Shown here piece after piece: positions 10,868 to 22,859 of a stretch of DNA of 64,000 nucleotides. The position numbers and the translations under genes were made by a program. Numbering within the stretch: position 1 is the stretch's first letter; every line of letters starts with the position of its first letter. The stretch covers positions 46,863,665 through 46,927,664 of the forward strand of contig NC_065570.1 in assembly GCF_937616625.2 (NCBI RefSeq), in the 5' to 3' direction. The DNA comes from Mercurialis annua. Taxonomy: Eukaryota > Streptophyta > Magnoliopsida > Malpighiales > Euphorbiaceae. Below the pieces are notes generated by a model. It had not been told where the DNA came from and made no database searches. It saw nothing but the letters and a program-made list of their open reading frames with translations.

Positions 10868-11590
10868 TGCTACTAAGAAAAATTGATTTTAATGATGGAA
10901 ATTTGTGATGGAAAAAATATATCACGGATTTATAATGGACTAATGAAAAATTTGTAAACAATTTTGAATGTGACGGAAGTTTTCCTCACAAAATTTTGTG
11001 ACAGAAAATATCGTCACAAATTTGTCAATAAATTTTTAGAAGGACAAATCCGTTATGGAAAAATTTGCCACACATTTGTAACGAATTTGTCTGTCATAAA
11101 ATATTTCTGACGGTAAATCCATCACAAATGTTTTTATAAATATTAAATTTTAATTTTACTAATTATATTTAAAAATAATTAATAAAAAATTTAAAACTAA
11201 TTATTTACATAATAACTATTTGAAAAAAAAAGTTGTTAAAAATATTTATTTTTAAAAAATAAGTATTCAACAAATATTTTTATAAAAATAATTAATCTTA
11301 AAAAACCATTAATTTAAAAAAATAAAAAAATATTGTAAAAGTTATAATTTATAAAAATAAAAAACAATAAAAAATTTAAAAACTCTGAGGTAATATCCAT
11401 CACAAAAAAAAAAATTAAATAGAATTCGTCACCAAAAAAATTAAAAACTGCCACAAATCATTATTGGCAGACTTGTGACGGAAATATCCATCACAAGTTT
11501 GTCACAAAATGTTTTTGACGAAAATTTCTATCACAAATAGCAGCTTGTGACCGATTTTTCTATCACTAATCATCAGTTTTTTTAGTAGTG
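10868..11590. mobile_element. CACTA-type MITE
   Basis: 723-bp non-coding element. The right end, read inward on the minus strand, is CACTACTAAAAAAACTG; the left end reads TGCTACTAAGAAAAATTG, the same terminal repeat with its first two bases changed. It is flanked by the 3-bp duplication ATG (10865-10867, 11591-11593), the length CACTA transposons make. Many sub-terminal copies of a TTTGTGACGGAAAT-like motif in both orientations (10900-11140 and 11440-11560) fit CACTA elements, where the transposase binds such repeats. It has no transposase, so it would be moved in trans. Confidence 0.75.
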
Positions 11591-11593
11591 ATG

Positions 11594-11940
11594 GGATAAA
11601 AATATCAAATTATAAAAACTGTTTTTTTTAAGGCAAAAGTGATTCTATAAAATTAAATCAGAAGCAATTACAATTATGAGAAATTCAGAGAACTGACAAA
11701 CTCACTCCTGATGACCTAAAATGGAACTGGAGTATTGCGCTATCCGCCGCCTGATTCACAGATCACCTCACAAAAACAATACGGATATTATCGAATTGTT
11801 TCACTAACTCTAAACAATCTTCAAGACGCATTTTGGGCTCCATAGCCCTCGACTTCCTAATCTCCAAAATCACATCTAAGCATCAGACTCCACAATAATT
11901 TTATCTCTACCTATAGGAAAAGAAAGAAGAAAATTTGAAA
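11594..11940. other. Intergenic sequence
   Basis: I see no gene, element end or repeat. It leads into the degraded gag of P1. Confidence 0.4.
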
Positions 11941-12420
11941 TGGGCTTGAACATTGACATTCGAGAGCAAATGTTTTGTGAAGACCCCTACCTATAATGCA
12001 TTGATAGAAGCCGCTTTGAGAGCTAAAGAAATAGTACTTGAAAGGGGTGAGTTGGAGTCTAAAAGGAAGAAGCTAACCAGGACTTTTAATGCTCCTTTAA
12101 GACATGTCAATTCCTTTTCTTTTAGAGGGCTGAGTTCAAGTACTAGTGGTTATAGAGGAAAGCAAAGAGGTCAGTCGAGTAGGCCAACCTCTACGTCATC
12201 TAGCAGAGCTGGATATAAATCTACTGGATTCGATAATAGACAACGACCAACAAGGTCAGTTAGTATAGGATATACTCCTACATGTGCTAACTGTGGTAGA
12301 GTACATTCAGGGGAGTGTTGGAGACGAAATCCTATTATGTGTTATAATTGTCATTAGCTTGGCCATTTTGTTAGAGATTGTCCACTCAGGAATGGTTTTC
12401 TTGAGGAGTCTCAAGTTATG
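11941..12420 (+). pseudogene. P1 chromovirus gag, C-terminal part
   Basis: A 134-residue open stretch from 11953, then a stop and continuation. It shows the gag C-terminal helix (NALIEAALRAKEIVLERGEL), a Ser/Arg/Gly-rich linker, and a double zinc-binding block CANCGRVHSGECW ... CYNCH, then (after an in-frame stop at 12355) LGHFVRDCPLRNG. Two-knuckle gags of this form are typical of Del/Tekay-type chromoviruses. The N-terminal gag and the upstream LTR are not visible. The protein would coat element RNA. It is a pseudogene. Confidence 0.8.
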
Positions 12421-12539
12421 GGTTAAAGTAGTGTGGGTGAAAATATAAACCAAGTGGGTGTAGGCTGGGGAAGAGGAAGATATAGTAGGGGAGCAAGAAC
12501 ATCTTCAGTTGTACAATCTAAATATACAGGCTAACCTCA

Positions 12540-13080
12540 GACCCAAGCGAGAGTTTTTGCATTAACAAGACAAGATGCACCTACTGCACCTGATGTGATT
12601 ACATGTACATTTTTTATCTGTAACTGTTATGCACATGTGCTAATTTATCCTAGATCTACATGTTCATTCATATCACGTGGGTTTGTATTACGTGTGCATG
12701 GCATGCTAGAACCATTGGGATATGATATATATGTTTCTATGCCATATGATAAAATCTTATCTGATGGATGTGGATGGTATTACTTTACAAACTTATTTGG
12801 TTATTATTCACTTGATAGAGTTTGATGTTCTATTAAGTATGGATCTGTTATTGTTGATTGTCAAACTAAAGGAGTAGTTATAGAAATTCAAGGAAATATG
12901 AAAATGATGATTGTTGGGGAAAGAAAAACGGTGCCTAATTGTATAATCTCAGCTATTATTGGTTTCATTTAAGTAAAGATGGGTGTTAAGCATATTTGGC
13001 TAATGTAATAGGTGTGATTAATGTAAGTCTGATGGTGCCAGAAATTCTAATAGTGGGAGACTTTTTAGATGTGTTCCTTG
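12540..13080 (+). pseudogene. P1 protease region
   Basis: Degraded retropepsin. The block HVLIYPRSTCSFIS sits where chromoviruses have the D-x-GATHSFIS active site. The catalytic Asp is replaced by Tyr and the Gly is lost, so it could not cleave. Several stops follow before RT. It was identified by position between gag knuckles and RT plus the SFIS remnant. Confidence 0.65.
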
Positions 13081-13741
13081 ATGGCTCCACTAGAATTGAA
13101 AGAGCTCAAGAAATAGTTAGAAGGACTACTTGATAAGGAGTTTATCAGGCCTAGTATTTCACCCTATGGGACTCCAGTATTATTTGTGGAGAAAAAGGAT
13201 GGTAGTCAGCCATTGTGTATTGATTATAGGTAATTAAATAGAATCACCATATAGAATAAGTATCCACTTTTAAGAATCGATGATATACTCGATCAATTTA
13301 GAGGTGTCATTGTGTTTTATAAAATTGACTTGTGATCAGAATATTAGCAACTCCGCGTTGATTAAAAGTCCATTCATAAAAATGCTTTTCAAAATACCTA
13401 TGATCAATATGAGTTTATTGTGATGCCATTAATACCCCAGCTGCTTTTTATGTATTAATGAACAAAAACTTTCTGCAATATTTTGATCAGTTTATGATTG
13501 TGTTTATTGATATTTTGATCTATTCTCGAATCCATGACCAACATTTGAGAATTGTCTTACAAGTTTTAAAAGACAAAAAAAATTATGTTAAGTTCAGTAG
13601 ATATAAATTTTGGTTGGTAGAAATAGCCTTTTGAGGCATATTGTTTCAAAATATGGTGTACAACCAGATCCATCAAAGATTAGAGCTATTCCTGAATGGG
13701 AGTTGCCAACAAATGTTACAGAAGTTTGAAGTTTTCTAGGT
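13081..13741 (+). pseudogene. P1 reverse transcriptase
   Basis: Opens with LELKELKK..., then [22 protein letters not shown] and LCIDYR, classic Ty3/gypsy RT motifs. Frames then alternate with many stops; the palm motif region (13495-13530) reads roughly FIDILIYSR across a change, where an F-x-DDIL-YS block is expected, so one catalytic Asp is lost. Thumb remnants continue to about 13740. The stop density (more than one per 100 bp) makes this the oldest-looking pol in the window. Confidence 0.75.
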
Positions 13742-14275
13742 TTGGCAGGATATTATAGAAGATTTGTAAAAGATTTTTTTATCATTGCAGAACCGTTGAC
13801 AAATTTATTGAAAAACAATGTGACTTTTAAATGTATAGACATGTGTGCGCAGAGCTTTGAGGAATTAAAGAAAAGGCTTATTTTAGTAACAAAAATTTTC
13901 TTACCATCTAAAAATGGAAGCTATGTGGTTTACACTGATGCATCGAAGCAAGACTTTTGATGTGTATTTGCAAAATAGAAAGGTTATTGATTATGCTTCT
14001 AGACAACTGCAACCTCACAAAATGAATTATCCAATGCATGATCTAGAACTAGGTGGAATTATACATGAATTGATGACATGGAGACATTACTTTTATAGTG
14101 AGACATTTCAAGTTTTCACATATCACAAAAGCTTGAAATTTATTTCGACATAGAAAGAGTTGAATTTAAGGCAAAGAAGATGGATCGAGATACTGAAAGA
14201 TTATGAAAGTACTATTGATTACCATCTTGGAAAAGAAAATGTTGTTGTTGATGCTTTGAGTCAAAAGGTTGTGGA
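13742..14275 (+). pseudogene. P1 RNase H
   Basis: LAGYYRRFVKDFFIIAEPLTNLL (given as two adjacent blocks here: GYYRRFVKDF and AEPLTNLL) marks the RT-RNase H connection. Then VVYTDASKQ holds the first catalytic Asp, and further on there is [20 protein letters not shown], where the Glu of the family's E-L block sits. It ends in GKENVVVDALSQK, the usual RNase H tail (ADALSRK in relatives). Broken by stops at about 13960, 14151 and elsewhere. Confidence 0.75.
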
Positions 14276-14429
14276 TCATATGGAATGTATTCTTTTTTAT
14301 GATATTGGGTACATAGTTGCACTTCGGAAAATGAACACTTGGTTGGACACACATGATGATTTTTTTAGCCACCTTGCAAATGAAGCTTCTATTGAAGATA
14401 AAATTTAAAAAACTCAGTTTGAAGATCCT

Positions 14430-15546
14430 TATTAACAGAAGATGAGAAGAAAGGTTCACCAAGGAAAACATTATCAATTTATTTGGAGAGATGATGGTGT
14501 TTTATTGAATGGCAATCGTGTATGTATGAAAAATATAAAGAGCTTAAGGAGGGATATATTAAAATAACCTCATAATGCACCTTATAATATGCATCCTGGA
14601 AATACTAAAATGTAAAAAAATTTGAAACCTTTTTATTGGTGGTCAACATTGAAGAAAGATGTGTCATATTTTGTGGTTAAATACTTAACATGTCAACAAG
14701 TGAAAGAAGAAAATCAGGCACCTGTAGATAAACGTCATTTTTTAGCTATACTAGAGTGGAAATGGGAGAAAATCATTGTGAATTTTTTTATTGGGTTTCC
14801 ATGTACATTTAGAAAAGATGATTCTATTTAGGTGAATGTCGATCAACTTACCCAATCTGCTCATTTTTTACATGTTCCACAAACTGATTCCCTTGATAAA
14901 ATAGCTACACTGTATGTTTTTGAGATTGTTAGATTGTGTGGTGTTCCTATTTCAAATATATCTTATAGAGATCCACGGTTTAGCTCACACTTTTGGCGTA
15001 GTTTACAAAATGTCATAGGTACTAAGTAGCATTTCAGTATAGCATTTTATCCGCAGACAGATGGGCAATCAGAGAGAACCATTCAGACTTTGGAAGATAT
15101 GATGAGTGCTTGTGCACTTGATTTCAAATGGAATTGGGATGATCATTTACCCTTCATGGAATTTGCATACAATAATTGTTTTTATTCTAGTATCAGTATG
15201 GCTCCATATGAAGCACTATATGGAAGAAAATGTCAAAATACAGTGTGTTGTGATATTGAAGGAATGCGACAGCTTGAAGGTCCTGAAATAGTTAGTCTGT
15301 GAGAAAGTATTCTTAAAAGTATCTCCATGGAAATGAATTTTGAAAATTGGCAAACATGGAAAGTTTAGTCCGAAATATACTGGCCTATATGAAATCATTG
15401 AGAAAATTGGACCACTGTTTATCGACTAGCATTGTCAGGAGAGTTATCATAGATTCATGACATGTTTCATATTTCCATGTTACAAATATATAGATCTTAT
15501 CCTAGTCATGTGGTACAAGAACTAGAAAATGTCTTTTATACCGACT
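14430..15546 (+). pseudogene. P1 integrase
   Basis: Runs through three frames: a zinc-finger remnant (HNAPYNMHPGNTKM, later YLTCQQVKEE), then a core with VNVDQLTQSAHFLHVP, then SNISYRDPRFSSHFWRSL (second catalytic region, Asp kept) and QTDGQSERTIQTLEDM (catalytic Glu kept). Then comes WDDHLPFMEFAYNN ... APYEALYGRKC, typical of chromovirus integrases. The tail HDMFHISML ... YPSHV (15460-15510) is the usual C-terminus before a chromodomain. Stops at about 14402, 14614, 14829, 15027 and 15301 disable it. Confidence 0.85.
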
Positions 15547-16500
15547 AGATAACCTTACCCGCATATGGATAAGATTATTGTGCATCGGACCAAAAGACCG
15601 GGTTCGTGGACCTCCCCGAGACTCGTACGCTTGTCTTATCAGTTGTTGGCTTTATTTAATGGACATATTCATTTTATCTCATCTCAACATTCGATTAGCA
15701 GTCCACGGGATATAATACTAGAAATAAGCAAGTCTAAAAGCGTATAAACAGATGGACTCGCATATGACTCGATTTGGACCGGTTATTCAAAGCAAGTAGC
15801 AGGTACTCTTAAGCATACATCTAAACCTAGCGATTTCCAACAAATAACAGAAGTCTGCCTGGTCTGGATTGATTACATGCACAAAGCCTAAACTGAAAGT
15901 CTAAGTTTGATTAATTTTATTAAGTGATCTTGAATGTCCTATAAAACCTTTTACTACTTTTTCGTGGTAGTCCTAAGATGTCGAAGTGACCGGTTGGAAT
16001 TGATTTGTTATCAAATTTGACGTGGTTGGTCCTTTAGCCAGTTAATATTGGATTTGGCATGCTTTTTTAGAAAACGGTAAACATTGTAAACGTGCCCATG
16101 GGTAGTTGGTATGTATATAAGGTAAGGAATACTTTTAAACCTCGTTCACTTTTGAGTACCTGGCACTTGCACGAGTTTGACCGTTGGTGTGGTCAGAACT
16201 AGTCCTCTATCAGAATATAGAAGTTGTTCGTCTAGCCAGTACGGTAATATTGGTTTGTACCAAGGCTGATTCTGAGTTTGGTTCGTTCCCGAACTCGTCG
16301 TAGATGTGGATGGGTTTGCCGGTTGTGGGCTCATGGGCCTGGTTATTACGTTATGTTACTTCAGTGGATTTCAGGGTCCGGATTATCGGGTCTGACCCGT
16401 TACAATGCATAAAATTAAAGTACATGAAATTCCCTACGTCTTGATTCAAACCGGGCCTAATTATGAGACCAAAACGAGGAATTGGAAGTTTTGGATTGAA
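15547..16500. other. Unassigned sequence between P1 and T2
   Basis: About 950 bp with no recognisable domain and no clear LTR end. It could be P1's 3' flank or unrelated DNA. A short minus-strand open frame at 16146-16334 (Pro/Ser/Thr-rich) has no recognised motif. Confidence 0.35.
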
Positions 16501-16535
16501 GTCTGGAAACCTGGGAAATAGGTTCTAGGGAGGGG

Positions 16536-16620
16536 GAAGAACAGGCGGTGCCGCCGCCTTCACTACCGGCAGCGGCACCATATACTGCCTCCACCGGCAG
16601 TATAAGCTGGCGGTGTTAGA
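16536..16620. repeat. GC-rich GGCGGTGCCGCC-type palindromes
   Basis: In about 85 bp: GGCGGTGCCGCCGCC, then CCGGCAGCGGCACC, then a TACTGCC/GGCAGTA inverted pair and CTGGCGGTG. The surrounding DNA is AT-rich. The same strings recur at 30390-30480 ahead of the T2 extra ORF. Whether this lies inside the T2 LTR depends on the unresolved boundary. Confidence 0.65.
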
Positions 16621-17350
16621 AGTTTGTCGTGGCAGCGGGGGCGCTGACGTTTGGGAAAAGAGGGACACCAGTTTGTTTTTCATCAGTTGCACTCGTTTCA
16701 TCTCTAATTTTTGTGCAAAGACAGCCAAAAACGCATAAGAATACAATGAATGCAAATATGGCAATTAAAAAGTGTTTACAGTTGATTTTGGACACTAAAA
16801 TACCAATTTACAGCATATTTAAGCAATTATTTTTCATGGCAAATAAGCTCAAAACAACATAAACATGCACTCTAGGTGTTCTAATCTGCTGGGTTTCTGG
16901 ATTAAAGTATACAAAACACAATAATTCATCCATTAACATGCTTTTTCATCAAATTAGGGCAATTTGATAAAAATATTAAATTTGACTAATATGGCAATTT
17001 TATTGCAAAATTAACAAATAGTCTAAGCATGCACCCTAATTCATACAAATTCAGCAAGTATTATGATTATGGCATACAAATTGATATAAGATATACAGAG
17101 GGTCCTCAGAATTATCAGTCTGAGTCCTTGGCTCGTTTGCTGACCAAGTAGATGCGGAATCAAACTCGAATCTGTCTAGGGTTATATTCTTGGAGATTTA
17201 AAGCGTGTTTAGAGTTTTATGGGACTAGAATTGAATGTGATTTGTGTGTGTGTTGTAAAATTTGGCCAGGCTAGGTTTTTTAGGGTGGTCGAATCTAGGT
17301 CTAGGGTTTTTGTGTTTCTGGTTTGACCTCTAGCTAAGTTGTCTTAAGGC

Positions 17351-17360
17351 TATTTATATA
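17351..17360 (-). promoter_or_regulatory. T2 LTR TATA box
   Basis: TATATAAATA on the minus strand, about 530 bp from the LTR start, in a context resembling a plant core promoter. Confidence 0.6.
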
Positions 17361-17886
17361 ATGGTCAATTAGGGTTTAGGGTTTGCTTAAGTCTAATTAC
17401 TATTTTGTCTAGTTAGAGTTTAGGTTAAGATTGAAGAAGTGTTAAGTTGTAAGTTATATTTATTATATTTATTATTAAAATTAATGTTTGATGATTGAAA
17501 TTCATACTAAATCTTGGTGATTAAGCAAAATGCTGCTAAAAGTGAGTTTTGGTGCCCGAAAGTATTAAAATCGACTTTTGGGACTCTATGGGTTTGGATA
17601 TGGTCAACTTTAGTCCGTAAAACTTACAAATTTGCCTATAAATTTCTAAGATATTGAAATTAGTCCAATTTTTGGACTTAGACTACAATCTCTTCGAATA
17701 TTTATAGGCTATTTGCGGCTAGTTATGTTTTAATCCTACAAGTTTGCAGCTATGCACAGATTACGCCTACTTAGATTTTAGCAAGCAAATCGATAGCTCG
17801 TCACTCGGACAAATTTCTCTAGAAATCATCATTGGACGCTTCAGTCCCTTATCACTTTTTTCCTATCTCAAAAATAGGTGTCTACA

Positions 17887-17900
17887 GTTTGTCCCCTCTT
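17887..17900 (-). promoter_or_regulatory. T2 polypurine tract
   Basis: On the minus strand AAAGAGGGGACAAAC directly precedes the TGTAGACACC start of the 3' LTR. Confidence 0.75.
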
Positions 17901-18622
17901 TAACGAGAATTGACTAAGTAAGTCGATTCTTATTAAATAAATAACTCGCTGTTAGACAAGCGACAAGGATACTGCTCACCATCGGAGGCACTCGCTTGCC
18001 TAGTGGTTTGGTAATGTCCTAGCTTGTGCATTACCTGTCGTGGTACATGACTCTGACTTCATGCCCCCTGGTTCTAGTCTACTCCTCAACTAGCCGAGAG
18101 TAGGTCTTCTCAGTTCTCCTGAAGGTCATTCACTGCATTTAAACTACCCGTTGTGTGCCCCGTGGAAGGGAGCTGTAAACTCCCAGCCGTCCTAAGAGTG
18201 GTCCAATGGCTTGCACCTCTGGTAATTATCATGTCTGGTACTTCTTAGATTTGCAGAAGGGACAACACCCCCCCCCCCCCCCCTTTGACCATCCCAACAG
18301 CCACCTTATTGCATAGGTGTCTGGTATTATCCTGTTTGGAGCCTCTCGGATTTGTAGAGGGAACAACATCCCCTTGGCCATCTCAAGGGCCACCCTATTG
18401 CATAGGTGCCTGGTTTCCGTAGTTATCCAACAACTAGCGGAGATGTCTTAAGTTTATTTGAACTGTTGTAGATAGTGTTTGGGCTGTCTTCTTGATACTA
18501 AATTCTCCTATGTCCGGAGTCTAGCACGTAAGGTTATATCACCGCTATTGCATTTTGCATATATCTGATGGTGTGTCCTCTGGGGTTTCTGTATCTATGG
18601 ACTTATTCTATCATTGGCCGAT
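17901..18622. other. T2 3' untranslated region, left of E2
   Basis: Non-coding T2 sequence with a 16-bp poly-C run (18268-18283) and a roughly 100-bp duplicated segment (around 18225-18330 and 18320-18420, sharing GCATAGGTG and a 'GACC/GGCC ATC' block). From about 18570 the 31-bp repeat motif (CTCTGGGGTTTCTGTATCT) begins and is cut by E2 at 18622. Confidence 0.6.
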
Positions 18623-21600
18623 TGTAATAACCTAAATTTTTGAGGTGTTACGTGTAGTGCCACGAGGCATAACCTTAAAGATTAAGAACGAGAATATCGG
18701 ATTAGGGTTGGATAATAAGGACTTAGACCGAAGCGGGTCTATTGGAATTATCGTAGAATAATAATTTAAATGGAAATTATTATGCGATAAATTGGATTTA
18801 ATCGAGACAAAAATGGAGGAATAAAATAAAATAAGTTGGAAAGTCAGAGCGAATAATATTCACGCCAAGGTCCGTGAAATATTATTAATAAACGATCGTC
18901 AAAATTTCGTAAGTATACGAAATCGTTTTAGAAGATAGTTTGACGATTATTTAAGAATAAGGATTAAAGTGCAAATTAGTCACTTTAAGGACTAAAGTGG
19001 ACTTTTAACCACAAACTTCCGGAGGAAGTTGTGTTCTACTCTATTTTCTCAAGATAAGAAAATAATATCGATTAAGTGGTTATCGATGGTCATTAAAGTG
19101 AAATATTGGACGAAAAAGTGCAAGTTAGCTCAAAATGGAAATTTGAGCGTTTTTGGCCAAAATTGCCAAAATAAATTATTGGAAAGTAAAATAATAAGGT
19201 ATATGACTAATGTTATTTATTTGAGAAATAAATAATACGGAATTTATCGAGAATCAAATGATTAAAAGATTAGTGGACTAAATTGGACGAAAGATAAGTT
19301 CAAAAGTTAAGTTTGAGGAGGTGGCAACTTCAAGGACTAAAAGAGACACTTTTTCACTTAATATCATCACCTACACAATGAATATTCATTCATTTAAAAA
19401 CTTATTTGCAGCAAATGGAAAAAAATTCGTAACTCTCTTCACCATATCCTCCCAAATCTTCAAAATACCATATCTCCTTCTTTTCAAGTCCGAATTGAGC
19501 GATTCTTGCGGCCACGGAACGAGAAAATGATTTTCTACTGATCTATGGCTTCAATTTGAGGTAAGAAAATCAAAATATGGTCAAGGTTTAAGCTGTGAAT
19601 TTCGGGATTTTTAGGTTTAATGAAGTTAGTGTTTAATTGATGTTGTTAGGTGTTTATAAGTTTGAATTGATGAAATTAAATGAGAATTGAGTAGAGTTTT
19701 GTGATGATTAGTGATGTTTGATGATTGAATTGTGTATAAGATTAGTTGTTGATTGAATTGTTGAATGAATTGATGGTGAGTTTGAGGATTGTGTTTGTGT
19801 GTTGTTGACCTTAAGCCCTGGGTAGGCTCTGTCCAGCCCCTCCCATGCCCCGGATTGGCTTTCGTTTAGTTAGTTTTAATAGACGTTACTACGGAAACTA
19901 GTTGGACGTTTTGTAGAATTTGTTCTTGCAGAACAGCCATCTTGTGTGAACCATATCTCGAGTTTTATAACTCCAAATCGAATTCCGTTGATACGAAAAC
20001 TTTAGGATGTTAAATATAATTGTCTAAGTTTGAGTTTCTGTTGAATCGGACTCTACGGTATTCATTTTAGGCAGAACATTTTGGGGTGTAATCTGCCCTG
20101 TTATTTCGGGACAGCTCAAGGTCTTAACTTATGAGCGTGTTTTCGACACCTTCGGGTGCGTTTCATGGTCCGAGACCTAAACGAAAGTTGTAGGCGACGT
20201 TCTAAACTTTAAGAATGTCAATTTTGTTTAGGGGTCAGACTATTTTAAGTAAGCGGTATCGATATACGAAATTGGCTAGAAACATAATTTTGGATAAGTT
20301 AAAAATAGCTAGAATTTTATTAATTCTTGCTATTATTACATTTGCATAGATCGGACGAGCGACTATCGACGAGGCTTGAGAAAAAAAACGGATCGAGATA
20401 TCGTCATGCTTATTTGAAGAGTTTGTATAGCAAGTGGTGAGTACACTTTAAATTACTCGCTAATATTCGTAAAGCTGCGTATTTTAATACGAAAGCTATA
20501 TGAATATTTTTATGTTTAAATGTATGTTCTTAAAATGCATATATATGTATGTTTTGAAAATGATGTTTTATTGTATTGTGCTATTTTGATAATAATACAA
20601 GTAAATGAAAAGAGTATATATGTTTAAACACCGGGGATGGGTAAAGTAATAAAAGGTGAACCGAACCGAATATAAATAAAAAGAATATAGTACATTCCTA
20701 TATGTACTATTATGCAAATACTTATAAAGAAACTTAGTACGTTCCTATACGTACTATTAATCATAACAAATACCCTATTGTGCGTGTGTTATAAATGTAT
20801 GCGCTTAGATTGTATTGTGCATGTCATGGTCCATAAAGGATCAAGAAAACCCAACAGAAATCATCAAATTGATAAATACATGAGATAAGAAAAGTGTATT
20901 GTGACATATTCAATAATAAGAACTGAGATACATGGTGGAAGTCGGTAGAATTATCCCGGGACCTGTATCTCATCCATTCTCGATAATAGTCCTCGGGACT
21001 CATACGAAATAAAAAGTAAGTACAATATATCGAGAATCAATATGAAACAAGATCGAGACACAATATGAACAAACACTCCTATTAAATGTCAATAGAAATT
21101 ATATGAATCGACAGTTAAGTTCAAAAGACCTGCATGGTGCAGAGTCCGAATGCAGACACGAAGGTAACTCGGTTGAACTATCTCGGGACCCGTGTCTGAG
21201 TAACTCGGTTGAATTATCTCGGGACTCCTATCGATCGTTTGGGATTGAGAAATGGTACAAGTAACTCGGTTGAATTATCTCGGGACTGTACCATATGGTT
21301 ATGGGTAACTCGGTTGAACTATCTCGGGACCCAACCATAAGGATCAAGTCACAAGAGACTTGCCAATGATTTAGTTCGACTTAGAATCATGATGATATAA
21401 ACTTAGATTTAAGATTCGATCGAAAACTAATGCAACAAAACGAGAAAGAAAAATATCAATATCATATTAAGAAATCAAGGACGACAAATACTTATAAACT
21501 ATAAGTTTACGAAATAAACAAAGAATTATGAAGAAAAGTAAAGAAGATACGCAATATGATGTCAAAAGATTATTTTTGATATATATAATGAATTTTCAAT

Positions 21601-21982
21601 GGATTTTAACCCTTGCGTGTAATTTGGTGAACTCACTCAGTTTTATACTGACCCCGTTGCTCCTCCCATTTTTCAGGGATAGTATGATATGATTTGAAGA
21701 GTCAAGCTTCCGAAATTTTAATTCTCGGAAGTCATTTGTACAAGAAGAAAAGAAGGTTTTCATTCTAGCAGTCCGCAGTAGTCTAGATATTTTAACTAGA
21801 ATTTTGTATAACGCGTTTTAACTCTGATATTATTTGTAAATGGTGTCACATGTATTTTAATATATGAAATATGTTTTGATTTGCGAAAAAATTTACACAG
21901 GTTTTTAGGCTTGCTACGGGATTTGGAGCTACCACTCCCATTTCCTAGCGCCGGTCGCGGCTCATAAATTTGGTTCGTGACA
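18623..21982 (+). repeat. E2 5' LTR
   Basis: 3,360 bp, TGTAATAACC...GTGACA. It holds a four-copy motif array (21164-21331) and ends in the conserved block GGCTTGCTACGGG ... TAGCGCCGGTCGCGGCTC shared with E3 and both solo LTRs. Reading frames inside it (for example 19029-19235) recur in the 3' LTR but show no coding signal. Confidence 0.95.
21164..21331 (+). repeat. E2 LTR motif array (GTAACTCGGTTGAAYTATC...)
   Basis: Four copies of a roughly 27-bp motif beginning GTAACTCGGTTGAA and ending ATCTCGGGAC start at 21164, 21200, 21261 and 21305. They are repeated identically in the 3' LTR (28152-28320). Solo LTR A has a related series (GTAACTCGGTGTAGCTC on the minus strand, 2880-3015). Confidence 0.9.
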
Positions 21983-21986
21983 AAGG

Positions 21987-21998
21987 TGGTATCAGAGC
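21987..21998 (+). promoter_or_regulatory. E2 primer-binding site (initiator tRNA-Met)
   Basis: TGGTATCAGAGC, complementary to the 3' end of plant initiator tRNA-Met, four bases after the LTR. Confidence 0.95.
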
Positions 21999-22859
21999 AA
22001 TGGTTTAGTGTTCCTAGGCCATTGTTCTTTTGTGATTGGAGTATAGGAAAGAGTCAGTTACTTCCTAGGAACTACTGCGGATTATAGGGATTTCCAGTCA
22101 TGTCTTTTGAACGTTATCATCTTTTTCATCGATTTTTCAAACGTTTTATAAAGACATCCCCTCCTATATGTGCTATTAGGAGTCGAGTTAGGAGTGTGCA
22201 TCAGCACAAATTTTGTTTTGTGTTTACTCGAGTAAGCAATACGCTTTCGAGTATCTATAGTCTGCGAAGAGTTATATACTCTAAAGACTCATAGGATATA
22301 AGAATATCGTTATGGATTATGATTGAATTAATTGATTGGATAGTATATTATTGAATAAGATATGAATTTTTTTGTAGTGCATTCACTCAGGAGAGTGATA
22401 TGCTCACAGGTATGTAATCCTGTAATATTTTATGCGATAAGTGAAATGTATGATTGTGAATGATTATTATAGATAGGATTTGTGCCTTATGATTAAACGC
22501 TACTTAAGCTTTACTAAGTTTATGGTGAGCGGAATGCTCGCAAGACTTAAGACACGTGACGTAACCAAAGAAAATCTAGGGGACACCGATTTTCTTTGGA
22601 TTCAGTTAACATAGATTACTATAGCCACGATAGTAATACGCATAAAACATATACGATACGAGTATATGCTTGATGTTTTGTTAAGTCTACAATGAGTGGA
22701 ACACTCATAAGACCTATAACACGAGACGTAACCATAGAAGGCCTAAAGGAAGGAGATATCCCTAAGGATCCAACTTATGCGGATGACGGTTATTTGTGAT
22801 GACTAGTATGTGCTATGTTTTAAGGAATTCATCATGATTCCTTTATATATCCGCCATAC
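21999..22859. other. E2 leader region
   Basis: No coding region is recognised. CCTAGGAACTACTGCGG near 22062 also occurs in E3 (43862, CCTAGGAACTACTGCAG), a leader motif shared by the two families. A roughly 150-bp stretch is imperfectly duplicated: 'AAGNCTNNAACACGNGACGTAACCA' style text appears near 22540 and 22715, with 'GGTGAGCGGAATGCTC' and 'AATGAGTGGAACACTC' just before. Confidence 0.55.

Larger units (their letters stand above)
16500..17886 (-). repeat. T2 3' LTR (left boundary unresolved)
   Basis: On the minus strand the LTR begins TGTAGACACC at 17886, right after a polypurine tract, a very typical Tat start. A TATA box (TATATAAATA) is at 17351-17360. The other LTR is outside the window, so the left end cannot be set by comparison; it could lie anywhere from about 16.4 to 17.1 kb. 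Confidence 0.6.

Noticed and set aside
16146..16334. Possible first exon of a host gene on the minus strand
   Set aside because: Pro/Ser/Thr-rich 62 residues, no neighbouring exon, no recognised domain. Left as unassigned.
18268..18283. Poly-C run as a G-quadruplex
   Set aside because: A single G16 run on the minus strand without other tracts. It may be a simple slippage product.
19029..19235. Small ORF repeated at 26011-26217 (and 19321-19530 repeated at 26303-26512)
   Set aside because: The repeats are the two LTRs of E2; lengths are at chance level and they fall in non-coding LTR.
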